Below, one piece after another: positions 22,590 through 34,006 of a DNA stretch of 64,000 nt (position 1 is the first letter of the stretch; each line of letters opens with the position of its first letter). The stretch comes from Xiphydria camelus (taxonomy: Eukaryota > Arthropoda > Insecta > Hymenoptera > Xiphydriidae), in assembly GCA_963678675.1 (NCBI GenBank), contig OY783200.1, positions 14,875,246 through 14,939,245 of the forward strand. The letters are read 5' to 3'. Below the pieces are notes generated by a model. That model ran no database searches. It saw nothing but the letters and a program-made list of their open reading frames with translations, and was not told the DNA's origin. Both the position numbers and the translations under genes were made by a program.

Positions 22590-23080
22590 AAAAGTCCCAC
22601 GAGTAGACAGGAATTAAACGGTCCGCCCCCGCAGAGCCTGCCATGCGAAGGTAAGGCTAAATACAATGGGGTGGCGCCTGGTGCCCCAAGGGCATCGTTT
22701 GCGGCGCTGTAACCCCAGTGTCATACAGCTCTCGGCGCGATAGCTTACACCTTAGCTTGGGGAGCTGGTCCGCGGCGGGGCTTTAGCTTCCCTGGGGCGA
22801 TTTTTACGTCACCCGGGTTGCTGTATGGCACCCGCTAACCAGGGTCCTCCATGGGCCTCTAGGAGGACCACTTCATCCCCTGGCCATCCTCCTATCCGCC
22901 ACCCGGAGACGCGCCCGGTTGGAGCTCACCCAGTGTTCCCCGCACTCCTTTACGGAGATTAAGGAACCCGGGCATTCTTGTATAACGAAAGAAAAGGTCT
23001 GAATCTTTTTTTAATTCCGTGAAAAGAGTTGCAAAATCACCCAGATAATCTCGTCTCATATCACAGTAAATCACTAAATT

Positions 23081-24765
23081 GGGTATTGAAATCTGACTTC
23101 AGTTTATGTTTCGGGCTGGTCCACCATTAACAAAACTGATTTTGGTTTGGTTGTTGCTGCTCAGTTAAGCGTTTTTTTTTCAATTTTGTAGTTTTAGGAA
23201 ATATGAAGAGAAAACGGTCATTATTAAATTAAAAAACAATGTTTTTTTTCACAAAATAGTTGTAGTGGGGGTTTTTAGGTATGAGGAATTTTATTTTTGC
23301 TAAAAATATCCGCCAGATGGCGCTACAGATAAGTTTCCTATAAACTTTACGTATTTTCGATGAAAGATCATGCTTGTTTTATATATTTTCATACATTTTC
23401 TTACTATTTCTGTTTTATTTGCTCCTTTTTTTGCAAATAATAAAAATTTTAAAAAAAGTTAAAAAATATTTTTAAAAGTTTTTATTATTTATTCTTAGTC
23501 GCTCTCGCTACTATAAATTACAGAGCGGGTTTCTTCTTCTTCGCCTTCAGCAGCCTCCGCTTCTATTTCACTCTCCTCGTCTTAGTCCGTCAGATAGTGA
23601 CAGATTCTGGGGTGCCCCATTTTCACATACAAGCCTCGAAGAGGGTTGAAAAGTACTTCGATTTTGAGTAGAATGAAGGGAACATTTACGAATGGTCCCT
23701 GGGGATAACATATGCAAAATTAAATTTTTCTTAACAAAAAAATAAAAGGTGTCTCTTGCCCATTTTTTCACGCAAGCCTTGTTCACTAAATGATTAATTA
23801 ATAAAACCTGGCTTCGGAAAACCAAAGGCTTGAGTGTTGCAGGTGGCTAAAGGATTGAAATAAGGGCGTAATCTTGTAAGGAAAAATCGAGATTCTCTGA
23901 CCGATTTTCCCACACAAGCCTTTGATTTCCGAAGCCAGGTTTTATTAATTAATCATTTAGTGAACAAGGCTTGCGTGAAAAAATGGGCAAGAAGTACCTT
24001 TTATTTTTTTATTAAGAAAAATCGAATTTTCCATATGTTATCCCCAGGGACCATTCGTAAATTTCCCTTCATTCTACTCAAAATCGAAGTACTTTTCAAC
24101 CCTCTTCGAGGCTTGTATGCGAAAATGGGGCACCAGAATCTGTCATTATCTCACGGTCTATCTGTATCATATGCGTCAGCATCACGTCTGAAAGTCCAGC
24201 ATAGATCGGCGATCATAGAATTTAATTTCTTTCCTTGATAACGTGCTAAAAAATGTATGAAATATAAAAAAAAGACAACATTTATTACATTAATGTTATA
24301 AACCGTAAAAGCATTCTTTACCTTCAAAAGGCATGCACACTTGGTGAAATCTCTCACCCTGTTCATCACTTTCTGGTTTCGATATTCAAAATTTTATACT
24401 TTAAAAATGAGTAAATAAAACAAATAATGAGAAAATGTATGAAAATATATTAAACAAACACATGATCTTTCATAGAAAATACGTAAAGTTTATAGGAAAT
24501 TTATTTGTAGCACCCTCTGGCGGATGTTTTTAGCAAATATAAATATCAGAAATGAATTCCTCGTACCGAAAAACCCCCACCACAACTATTTTGTGAAAAA
24601 AAAAATATTTTTTTTAAATTTAATAATGACCGTTTTCCCTTCATATTCCCTAAAAACTACAAAATTGAAAAAAATGCTTAATTGAGCAGCAACAACCAAA
24701 CCAAAATCAGTTTTGTTAATGGTAAACCAGCCCGGAACATAAACTGAAGTCAGATTTTAATACCC
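23081..24765. mobile_element. Foldback element inside the Harbinger
   Basis: Inverted arms start GGGTATTRAAATCTGACTTC and run about 380 bp, followed by a second inverted pair (23590-23830 with 23900-24150) sharing CCAGGTTTTATTAATTAATC. It sits between the first two coding pieces of the Harbinger transposase. I could not define a target-site duplication. ORFs in the arms (for example 23568-23825 minus and 23960-24238 plus) are images of each other and look non-coding. Confidence 0.65.
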
Positions 24766-25227
24766 TCTTCATGACCCCCAAAATGACTTACAGTGTATTT
24801 ATCGGACGAACCCACCATCTCCTATTTCTCCATCGTTTATTTCTCTTGGCTCTCCACGCTGCATACAACGCTATTCCAGCTACTTGAACGGTAGCAAGAA
24901 ATAATGCCAAATCTGTATCCATCATTAACTGGAAGAACATTTTTAAAACCACGATATAGTAGAAATAAATTATTTGATGTGACTTGAGAAAGTTTTATAT
25001 TATGTTAGCAGTAACAGTCTAGAAACTATTTACTTCAGGTTAGAAAGAAATAGCAGAGAGGTTATTTAATTAAAGCTTATTTACCTATTATTACGATGTT
25101 ATTCAAAGTTTAACCACTGTCTATTGAGGTTATACGCACAGTACTTGAAGATTACGTTGCACGACCGAGAAATTGTCTTCTGATTGGCTAATTTAACGTG
25201 CATTGTGTCTTGCGCGCTGTGCTTATT

Positions 25228-25275
25228 TCTTTTCTTATTCCTTATTTCTTATTCCTTATTCCTTATTCCTTATCT
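25228..25275. repeat. TATTCCT-type short tandem repeat at Harbinger end
   Basis: Repeats of CTTATTC/CTTATTT form a low-complexity block just inside the right TIR. The mirrored block AAGGAATAAG lies inside the left TIR (13233-13260, 13298-13362). Such subterminal repeats are often transposase-binding sites; that role is inference. Confidence 0.5.
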
Positions 25276-25296
25276 CTTTCATTGTGTCTTGGCCTT

Positions 25297-25375
25297 TACA
25301 CTCGACCTACTCGACTTCTCTCAGACGCCATCTTCCATCAACTGCCTGCCCTCTATGTCAACTCCCTGTATTACA
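25297..25375 (-). mobile_element. Start of Gypsy 3' LTR and polypurine tract
   Basis: On minus, after the Gypsy stop codon, a purine-rich run (AAAAAAGGAAAA, 25377-25388) is followed by TGTAATACAGGGAG from 25375, as expected for a polypurine tract and the first bases of a 3' LTR. The LTR is cut at 25295 by the Harbinger; its continuation should lie below 13205 but I could not trace its end. Confidence 0.4.
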
Positions 25376-28300
25376 TTTTCCTTTTTTATTTTAAATAATA
25401 AAGACTTAGAACTAACAACTTACTTAGACTTATAAATTTGGATCTCAGCAATAATGACAATGATAGTAGTAATGATACTATTTTTAAAAACATAGTTTAC
25501 TTATCAACCCATTCGCCATATAACTTTGGTGCCTTGATGGTTCGTCCGAATCGGGACTGTTTGGATGTTTTAATGGCAGTGTCTTTGACGGATTGCAATT
25601 CACCCTGACTTGGTGACTGTTCTAGCCCTTCGCTTTGCTGACCTCCAAGTTCAATCACGTTCGGACTTATCTGTGGCTCGTCCTTAGCTTCTAAATCATC
25701 CTACCATCCCAGGTAGCACACTGACGTTAGAATAACGTCTCAGACGTCATTTTTGGTCAGTACCGGGTGTACGCCGAGAAGCCCCACTTTTTGAATTTCC
25801 CTGACATTTGACTTCGATAGTGGTTGGGTCGGCGCTCTAGTCCTGATAGGCCAACATTAACTATCAGGACTAAAGCACCGACCCAATCACTACCGAAGTC
25901 AAATATCAGGGAAATTCAAAACCCAGGTAGCACACTGACGTTAGAATAACGTCTCAGACGTCATTTTTTGGTCAGTATAGGGTTTCAGACGTCAGTTGTC
26001 GTAATATTAACGTCATAGGGACGTCAATTTAGGACGTACCTTGGACGTCAAAATTCAACGTCTTTTTGACGGAACTTTTCCGTCATTTTTAATGACGAAC
26101 GAGACTTAGAAAAATTTCGGTCTCCTGCATATACCGTATGTCCAATGGCTAGTCGAGCAGGTGCAGCGACCTGAATTTTTCTGAAATTTGACTTCGGCAG
26201 TATTTTAGTTAGAGTTGGCTTTGGAAGATGGCGCTACGTACGAGCGAAATATTTGAAATGGTAAAAGCGGGAGGTAGATAAATGCGGGAGAAGTGAAGTT
26301 TAACCTCAAAATTGTGAATGTTGGAATAATGGTGAGTAATTGTTTGAAACGATAAGACATAATAATTCGGGTTTCTTTTCGATGTTCAACCAAATAACAC
26401 GACTGATATTTAATTGCAGAGAGAAACTGATGCGACTGGTAGTCGTGGAGGAAGGGTCTACCGTCAACGTGGTCCTCGCCAGAGTGGTCGAGCTCTGCCT
26501 CGTCGACGAAAGGTGCAATTGAAATGAAATTAAAGTCTGAGTCAAGGTGAAAATTGGAAGACATGGAAAGAAAACGCGGCAGAGTCGCCGACAGAAGGAG
26601 TGAGTAAAGTGCGAAAGAAAAGTGCAGTGACGCCGAAAAACCATGTGGAAGACAGTGACGAACAGCAGCAGCAGCTGGTCGACACTGCTCAACTCCGCAC
26701 CAGCTCCTGAATGATATCTCGCCGATCGCGATACGCGGCCGCTCCGATGGACAACGATTCCAGACATTCGAGTCGTAGTAGCAGCAAGGACAGCAGCAGC
26801 AGCAGCAGCGTCAACGGCAGGGGCACTCTTTTAAAGCGAAGGCAGTCCAAGACCGACTCGAATAGCTGTAAGAGAAAGACGCATCGGCGGAAACATGAAA
26901 TATCGAAGCAAGACTTGCAATGAGAGTGCGGTAAAAGAAAGAAAAAAAATGACAGAGACGAGGCGACGAGATAGAGGAGGAAGTCGTCACCACGAACGGT
27001 TCCTGAAACGGTACCAGTACTAGCAACGTGTGAAGAGTTCAAGAGAACGGGACATCTACACCCAGTCGCAAATCATGCAGTTCCTGTGACATCCGACAGC
27101 GGCATCACGTCAGGAGTATGAACGGTGGAGAAGAACGGGAGCCTCGCTGAAAAAGGAAGGAGCAGTGTTGGCGATGGCGGTGACAGCCCGGATCATGAGC
27201 AAAGGCTGAAGAACCTTGAGCGTTTTGAATAAAAAGTGGACGTGACTCGAAGCAGTTATCGTAATCGATTTACGCCGACACTGGTGCCGTAGCCAATCTC
27301 GATCACAATGGATTCTTCCAACTAGAGGCGGTTTCTATATCACTCGTCGCCGTTGATCCTTTCCCTCTCAATCCTTGTACATAATGCATCTGTTAATATG
27401 AAGTTTGATCCGAAACCCTTCCATCCTTCCTATTGTAACACTCTCATAACAATACGGTCCGATTATTTTATATTCATAAGGTTTTATCAGCTTTACGCGT
27501 TATTCCTCGTTATTTTCGTTATTTAACCTTGCATTCATACATTATTACTGATGGATTATTAATAAATTAATTCATGAAAGTGACTCTACTGGCTTGTGCT
27601 ATTTTTCGTCCGGTATTTCCTTCCGCAAGATATTTGGATAAATGTACCCCTTCGATCTTGAAGAGTTTGGTTGGAATAAGCAAGACGGATAGTGGACAGA
27701 GTTTAGGCATTAGGAGGCATACAAGATGTCACAATCAGCGGGACAGGATTTCGTGTAGTCATGATTTATTAGAATTTTTTCATTCATAAAATTAGCTCCC
27801 GCAGGGGAAATTACATTTTGTACTGTAAACTATGAGATAGATGTATCTCATTTAGAGCTACTAATGAAGTATAAAATATCAATTGAACACAGATTTGTTG
27901 GTACAGAAACGATTACTATCCACTTTACTTACTATAAATCATGATTACACGAAATCCTGTCCCGCTGATTGTGACATCTTGTATGCCTCCTAATGCCTAA
28001 ACTCTGTCCACTATCCGTCTTGCTTATTCCAACCAAACTCTTCAAGATCGAAGGGGTACATTTATCCAAATATCTTGCGGAAGGAAATATCGGACGAAAA
28101 ATAGCACAAGCCAGTAGAGTCACTTTCATGAATTAATTTATTAATAATCCATCAGTAATAATGTATGAATGCAAGGTTAAATAACGAAAATAACGAGAAA
28201 TAACGCGTAAAGCTGATAAAACCTTATGAATATAAAATAATCGGACTGTATTGTTACGAGAGTGTTACAATAGGAAGGATGGAAGGGTTTCAGATCAAAC

Positions 28301-29797
28301 TTCATATTAACAGATGCATTATGTACAAGGATTAAGAGGGAAAGGATCAACGGCGACGAGTGATATAGAAACCGCCTCTAGTTGGAAGAATTCATTGTGA
28401 TCGAGATTGGCTACGTCACCAGTGTCGGCGTAAATCGATTACGATAACTGCTTCGAGTCACGTCCACTTTTTATTCAAAACGCTCAAGGTTCTTCAGCCT
28501 TTGCTCATGATCCGGGCTGTCACCGCCATCGCCAACACTGCTCCTTCCTTTTTCAGCGAGGCTCCCGTTCTTCTCCACCGTTCATACTCCTGACGTGATG
28601 CCGCTGTCGGATGTCACAGGAACTGCATGATTTGCGACTGGGTGTAGATGTCCCGTTCTCTTGAACTCTTCACACGTTGCTAGTACTGGTACCGTTTCAG
28701 GAACCCTTCGTGGTGACGACTTCCTCCTCTATCTCGTCGCCTCGTCTCTGTCATTTTTTTTCTTTCTTTTACCGCACTCTCATTGCAAGTCTTGCTTCGA
28801 TATTTCATGTTTCCGCCGATGCGTCTTTCTCTTACAGCTATTCGAGTCGGTCTTGGACTGCCTTCGCTTTAAAAGAGTGCCCCTGCCGTTGACGCTGCTG
28901 CTGCTGCTGTCCTTGCTGCTACTACGACTCGAATGTCTGGAATCGTTGTCCATCGGAGCGGCCGCGTATCGCGATCGGCGAGATATCATTCAGGAGCTGG
29001 TGCGGAGTTGAGCAGTGTCGACCAGCTGCTGCTGCTGTTCGTCACTATCTTCCACATGGTTTTTCGGCGTCACTGCACTTTTCTTTCGCACTTTACTCAC
29101 TCCTTCTGTCGGCGACTCTGCCGCGTTTTCTTTCCATGTCTTCCAATTTTCACCTTGACTCAGACTTTAATTTCATTTCAATTGCACCTTTCGTCGACGA
29201 GGCAGAGCTCGACCACTCTCCCAGGTAGCAGTGGCACGTCAAACTCACGTCAATATTTCGTCACTCGATTCGTCGAAATAACGTGATTAGTTCGGTTATA
29301 ATGTCGTCATAAATGACGTGATTATGTCTCGTTAAAGAGACGTCATACTTCGACGTCAATATGTCGTCACTATAGTCACGTTTTATTTACGTTCGTTTTT
29401 ATTGATTCGGGTCGTCATATTGACGTTAAAAGTTACGTGATAATGCCATCCTAAAGACGTCACACTTTAAAATCTTATTCTCAGTGAAAAGCTTTGCAAT
29501 ATTATTTAAACTCAAGGAAATTTTAAAGAAGAGTGTAAAAAATGTAAGTAAAGCTCTAGTCGCAATATTGTTAAACAGTGAAATATGATCATTAGAATTA
29601 CAATAATAGGCATTGAAAAATATTAATACACAATTGCATATTCGAGAAATAACATCTACATATATTTGAGAATATACATATATATGTACGTAATACATAT
29701 TGTATGTTAAAACTTCTAACGTACGGTATGTGTATAACTTCTAACGTACGTGTTATGTATTTCGGTACTATTGAAGGATATTATACATTAATTATTC

Positions 29798-31888
29798 CTA
29801 AGTATAAATCGAGTGTATTAAAGGCAACGAAACCCAACAATCTTTATCATTCTTTTGAGTAATAGGTAGAACTAGACATTTAGCAGTAATAACGTTGATA
29901 GGCCATGTTTCATAATCATTTGAAATTCCTGTGATGACATAAATATCTAATTCTTTAGAATCTATTGGATTACAATATAATGATGTATGAAATGAAAATC
30001 GTTTCCCGACTATCGTAAAAGAATTGTTGTGATCCATCAAAATATTATGAATTTGCACAACTGATCTAGATTCTTTTATAAGGCAATACGAATCAGCTTT
30101 AGAATATGCATGGACAGAAATCTGGAAATTCTGCAAGCGTAGTTGTTTAAATTGTTTACTGTTTCTGAAAATAATATTTGTAGGAAGAGGGCCACAGTTA
30201 TATTCAAATTTAGGAATTATTGGTCCTTTTAATTTGATATTTTCATTAATAAATGCACTTTCAATTTCACTTATACGGCGGCAAATTTGCTGTAGTGGTC
30301 TATTAGGTGACTTCACTAAGCGTTTAATTTGTCCTAAAAAGTTTTCGAAAACAAACGCTGAGAAATTATCCAAAGGTCCATACATTTCTGCATCATCGCT
30401 GAGGTGAGATAACATATGAATATTATGAATTAAAAATTGTTTGCCATACAATTTTTCACAATGCTTAACAAATACGTTTAAAACATTGCCAGCAGTCCTG
30501 CAGCCGAATGTGGAAATGTGTTTGTATGAAATCAGAATAGTAATAGCAGAATGAAAGAGCAAGAAATGTTCATATATCGAGGGATCTACGATATTTCTTA
30601 ATACAATCGGACCTAGGTATAATACAAAAGTTCTAAATTCTGTTGCTTTCCAGCGTGGCAATTCTTCCAAGCTGCGGGGTTTGCGGTTAAACTCTACAGG
30701 AATGTAAAATCGCGATGACAATAAGCGTTCTGATAATAGATGAACTGATCTACTGCCTAGGCGGACTTGTAAAGAACCAGAAATCCAAGTATTTAATAAC
30801 TTTTTAGCAACACCTAAACATACATTATGCATATAATCTATGGGGAAATTTGACACTAATCCTATTGTTGGAATTTTCGATAAAGGTGAAACGCCTAAGT
30901 GGTGGTCGCTATCTATTTGTAGAGAGAATGAAGTATCAGTTCTCTTAGGCGCATGAATACCTTGCAATGTAACTCTTCCATCGACATACTCGCCAGATTC
31001 TGTACATTTTTCACAAGAAGAGTATCCGCCATGAGATTTTATACATTTTAAGTATGCCCTAGCTGGAGCATCGCAAACGAAGCTATGTAAAGTGACAATA
31101 TATTTTTTGTTATCAAGTTTAATGCCATTTTCCAATAAATGACTAAGATCATTTACAAAATTTTCTAAAAACTCGGTTAGTGGCTTTGGTTTGCCGTTGC
31201 CACAAAAAATTCCAACAACAAAAGGTTGACATTTTATTTTTTTTATTAACCCCAAAATAGGCCACAACTGCGTTTTCGAACTTGCAAATAAGGGCAAACC
31301 ATCAACATTGAAACTTATTTCTATTACATTACTAGAAATATCCTTCAGATATGGGGAAATTACTTTTTTAATTCCATTCAATAAACCCAAGTGGCAGTAT
31401 TCCCCGTTTTCTAGTTTCTTAGTGTCTATATTTAATTTAGTTACTAATAAACTTCGTGAATCAAGCGGTAAATCTGGATGATAGGGCGAAAGAATGTGTA
31501 ATAGATCATTAACTGTCGAGCGAGGTACATTCCTAGTTATTGCCCAAAGTCTCAGCTTCTGAGAGAGATCAGGTGTTTCAATCGTACTGCTACTATCGGA
31601 AAGCATTTCAAAAGTATCATTGTTATAGACTAATTCTGATGTGGTAGCACTGTCATTCAAAAATACGCGATTCATGTGGGTACTATTTTGAAGTAGCGGT
31701 GAAACATTGCTATCACAATCGCTTCTATATACATTTTCGCTTTTATGATTATGTGCAATAGACTCCTTCGTTACTTGAATTCTATTACTTTCCTGTTTTA
31801 TTTCATGTAATGCATTTTCGACAGCTTTTGCAATTTTTCTATTCCGCTGACGTTTCCCTGTAGTTGCATTTGTCGTCTTTCTGCTCAT
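29798..31888 (-). CDS. CACTA/tnp2-like transposase
   Basis: 696 residues in one open exon. After a basic, low-complexity N-terminus (1-105) come a small helical segment (KLRLWAITRNVPRSTVNDLL, 111-130) and the catalytic-looking core: FNVDGLPLF (193-201), FVCDAPARAYLKC (270-282), a Cys cluster GGYSSCEKC (287-295) and PIDYMHNVCLG (349-359). A C-terminal region HNIHMLSHLSDDAEMYGPLDNFSAFVFENFLG (488-519) resembles the DUF4218 domain that follows tnp2 transposases. These match the layout of CACTA-type transposases, which cut at the element ends. Which acidic residues form the triad is inference. The ATG lies three bases after the DUF4806 stop. Confidence 0.75.
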   Translation of the reverse strand: MSRKTTNATTGKRQRNRKIAKAVENALHEIKQESNRIQVTKESIAHNHKSENVYRSDCDSNVSPLLQNSTHMNRVFLNDSATTSELVYNNDTFEMLSDSSSTIETPDLSQKLRLWAITRNVPRSTVNDLLHILSPYHPDLPLDSRSLLVTKLNIDTKKLENGEYCHLGLLNGIKKVISPYLKDISSNVIEISFNVDGLPLFASSKTQLWPILGLIKKIKCQPFVVGIFCGNGKPKPLTEFLENFVNDLSHLLENGIKLDNKKYIVTLHSFVCDAPARAYLKCIKSHGGYSSCEKCTESGEYVDGRVTLQGIHAPKRTDTSFSLQIDSDHHLGVSPLSKIPTIGLVSNFPIDYMHNVCLGVAKKLLNTWISGSLQVRLGSRSVHLLSERLLSSRFYIPVEFNRKPRSLEELPRWKATEFRTFVLYLGPIVLRNIVDPSIYEHFLLFHSAITILISYKHISTFGCRTAGNVLNVFVKHCEKLYGKQFLIHNIHMLSHLSDDAEMYGPLDNFSAFVFENFLGQIKRLVKSPNRPLQQICRRISEIESAFINENIKLKGPIIPKFEYNCGPLPTNIIFRNSKQFKQLRLQNFQISVHAYSKADSYCLIKESRSVVQIHNILMDHNNSFTIVGKRFSFHTSLYCNPIDSKELDIYVITGISNDYETWPINVITAKCLVLPITQKNDKDCWVSLPLIHSIYT

Positions 31889-31891
31889 TGT

Positions 31892-34006
31892 TTAAGGATT
31901 CTGTTTCTTCAATTCTTGAATTTTGTACCGTTGAGGTGCGTGTTTAAGCCAAATTTTGATACTGTCGTTGATTTCTTGTTCTGAACAATCAGTTGAGTTT
32001 ATTGCACCTGGAATTAAACAATTTCAAACAAGTTTGTTAAACATATTGCCACTCAAAATACAAGAGTAATCTGTTCCACCACTCTGATGTGTAATGGGAA
32101 TTTGTAGCGGCACGCAGCATAACTCATTCTTCAAAGTATGTCAGAATACTTACGAACGACGGCAGTCTTCAACTTTAGTTGTGAAAAAACTTTCTTATCT
32201 GCACGCTTGCCAAAGAAACTATATTCTTTTGCGAGATTGTCTGTTATGCATCGACGTAATATATTATTTACTTTGGATGATGTGTTTTTACCGCCCAATT
32301 GTGATAGGTATGTAGACTGAAACAAAACGTTATTCCTTTTTTGTATAGGCTTATTTATGTCTGGAAATATGTTGTGATGTGACTTTTGAAATTGAGTTAA
32401 AGTGATAAATTGAATTCTTGAATTGCGGTATACGTATATGTATGCTATTCATATGATTTACGAAGTATGATAATAAAAAGAAGTAATCAAATATAGAGAA
32501 GCTTGAATCAAATTATATGTCAATATGTTTATAAGTAAAGAGACAATTCTTACGAAGCCAATCAAATTTTCTTTTTCTTCTAAATAACGTTCGAATCCAT
32601 CTAGATCATCAGTAGTATTAATCGGTAAATTTGATGGTAAATGTGCTGCTTGACATTGGTTTAACGTGGCAGTTGTTGACTGCTTTTCAATCCATCGAAG
32701 TATTTGGGTATTTTGTTCTTTTATAATAAAAATTTCTCGTAATAACTTCCGTTGAAACACTACAATAAATTAATCAAAGTATTGGTAAAAATATATAGAC
32801 ATACGTCTGTTAATTTTCCTACATAAAATCTGTATATTAGGTTGGCGGAAACGTTTTGTCGTATTGCAATATGTGCAGGCAATTTTACCCGCACATATTG
32901 AAATATTGGATTTCAAATATAATTACCATAGGCTTACCGATATTATTAACATTATTTGCTGCTAGGTCATCTAAATCATTATTCAAAGTACCGGTAGATT
33001 GCGATACTTTTGAAAGATGAGAGATCGTTGAATGAGATGGTTGAACTGAATAATCATCATCATTTCTTGTATTAATAGAATGTGGATCGGAATTAACTAA
33101 AAAATATTCAGATCATACATTTCTAATTCATACAAAGATATGATACAAAACTGTTAAATAGCTTATTTCATGTAATAAGATTGCTCGTAATTGTTGGATC
33201 ATGTCCATAAAATGATACAAATCAAGTTTTAAATTTCCTATAATTATTTAATGAAGGCTCAATTTGAAAATCTTCTTAAATTTATCGAAATGCCAGCGCG
33301 AAAAATATAATCAGCCATGTTCATTAATAATTCTTCAGGTGTACGTACCATCCTCTCCCAGTTTCAATCTTTTGCACTCAGAACCAGACTTTTTATAGAT
33401 TTCTACCTTCGGTGGTCTAGGAAGAAGACTGATATTTTCTTCGTCACTCGAATCAGACAAAATTTTGCGGGTAGCAGAGACTTTTCTCTTCCACGATTGC
33501 TTTTTTTTTGGTGTTTCAATACCTGACTGTATATCTGAGGTTACTTCGGCTTGTTTTATTTTATACGAAGCTTTTTCAAAATCATCTGTATAGAAATATA
33601 ATGATTATAGTTTTTTAATATCGAATTGAAGAATCTGATGAAATAAAAAAAAATGTTATCGAACGATATCTCGTGCATTCGTTCAGCGCTCAACCATATC
33701 ACAAAGAAAAGATAATGAGGAGCTCCAAAAATTCGGCTTTACGTTGTTATCCCCCTTTTGTTAAGAAGGAATAAGCATATGTGTGTACTTACCGCACTCA
33801 AAAAAACGACGGCAAATACCATACACTGTCCAGGTCTCCTCATCTGGATTTTCCCCACGTTTTAATAATTTATTGTATTCATTTTGCGTCTTGCATGGTG
33901 GCCACAAGACTTCTTTTTTTCGTGGCGTTAACCAGCGGCTATTTACTACAGCTATGCCGCCTGCACATTCCTCGGAAGCAGAAAACTCGACGCCTACATA
34001 TGTCAT
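31892..34006 (-). CDS. DUF4806-domain protein of the transposon, six exons
   Basis: Exons on minus: 34006-33793, 33585-33349, 33096-32938, 32759-32554, 32316-32154 and 32007-31892. All have GT donors and AG acceptors, and the phases agree, giving 1,095 nt (364 aa plus stop). The N-terminus (MTYVGVEFS... KKEVLWPP ... WTVYGICRRFFE) and the C-terminal domain (REIFIIKEQNTQILRW, LPINTTDDLDGFERYL, LSQLGGK, LAKEYSFFGKRADKKVFSQLKL) match the insect DUF4806 family. Several members of that family are transposon-linked; its biochemical role is not known to me. The middle is Ser/Asp-rich with a basic patch (KKKQSWKRK). It probably serves as accessory protein to the transposase; that is inference from linkage. 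Confidence 0.8.

Larger units (their letters stand above)
18830..22972 (-). mobile_element. Non-LTR retrotransposon without endonuclease domain
   Basis: The insert lies between two copies of CATTCTTGTATA (18818-18829, 22973-22984), a 12-bp target-site duplication inside the Harbinger transposase. It is read on minus: ORF1 (22589-21439), ORF2 (21291-18913), then a short 3' tail ending near 18830 without a poly(A) tract. GC content is visibly higher than the surroundings. The RT-RNase H layout places it near the R1/I/LOA-type lineages, by domain order only. The usual apurinic-type endonuclease at the N-terminus of ORF2 is absent. Confidence 0.85.
17564..24925 (-). pseudogene. Harbinger (HARBI1-like, DDE_4) transposase, split by insertions
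   Basis: Pieces on minus: 24925-24792 (N-terminus, ending RRWWVRPIN, a hallmark of the family), about 23074-22985 (RRDYLGDFATLFTELKKD), 18829-18711 (TETTFYELLRMLEPYL), 18528-about 18225 (GVIDGKHITIQ) and about 18220-17564 (FDVGAFGSESDGG, IENAFGILVSRW). The catalytic Asp (VIDGKH), Asp (FDVGA) and Glu (IENAFG) are all present. The reading frame on the two sides of the non-LTR insertion joins perfectly once the insert and one 12-bp repeat are removed. An independent frameshift or stop lies near 18225-18235, and a foldback interrupts the region before 23081. It would bind and cut Harbinger ends when intact; this copy cannot make a whole protein. Confidence 0.8.
13206..25295. mobile_element. Harbinger transposon with nested insertions (about 12.1 kb)
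   Basis: Inverted ends AGGCCAAGACACAATGAAAGA (13206) and its complement (ending 25295) are flanked by TTA on both sides (13203-13205, 25296-25298). Subterminal stretches of AAGGAATA-type repeats also mirror each other (13235-13360; 25220-25275). Inside are a MADF/BESS gene on plus and a DDE_4-type transposase on minus, in convergent orientation, the usual two-gene content of PIF/Harbinger. Three later elements interrupt it (13485-14475, 18830-22972, 23081-24765), plus a SINE head and a small hairpin. On removing them the original element was about 5 kb. Confidence 0.75.

Noticed and set aside
25184..25435. Three overlapping Phe/Leu/Ser-rich ORFs
   Set aside because: Translation of the TATTCCT short repeat at the Harbinger end, not a membrane protein.
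29426..29698. 90-aa minus ORF beyond the transposase
   Set aside because: Low-complexity AT-rich translation in the subterminal region; no similarity seen.
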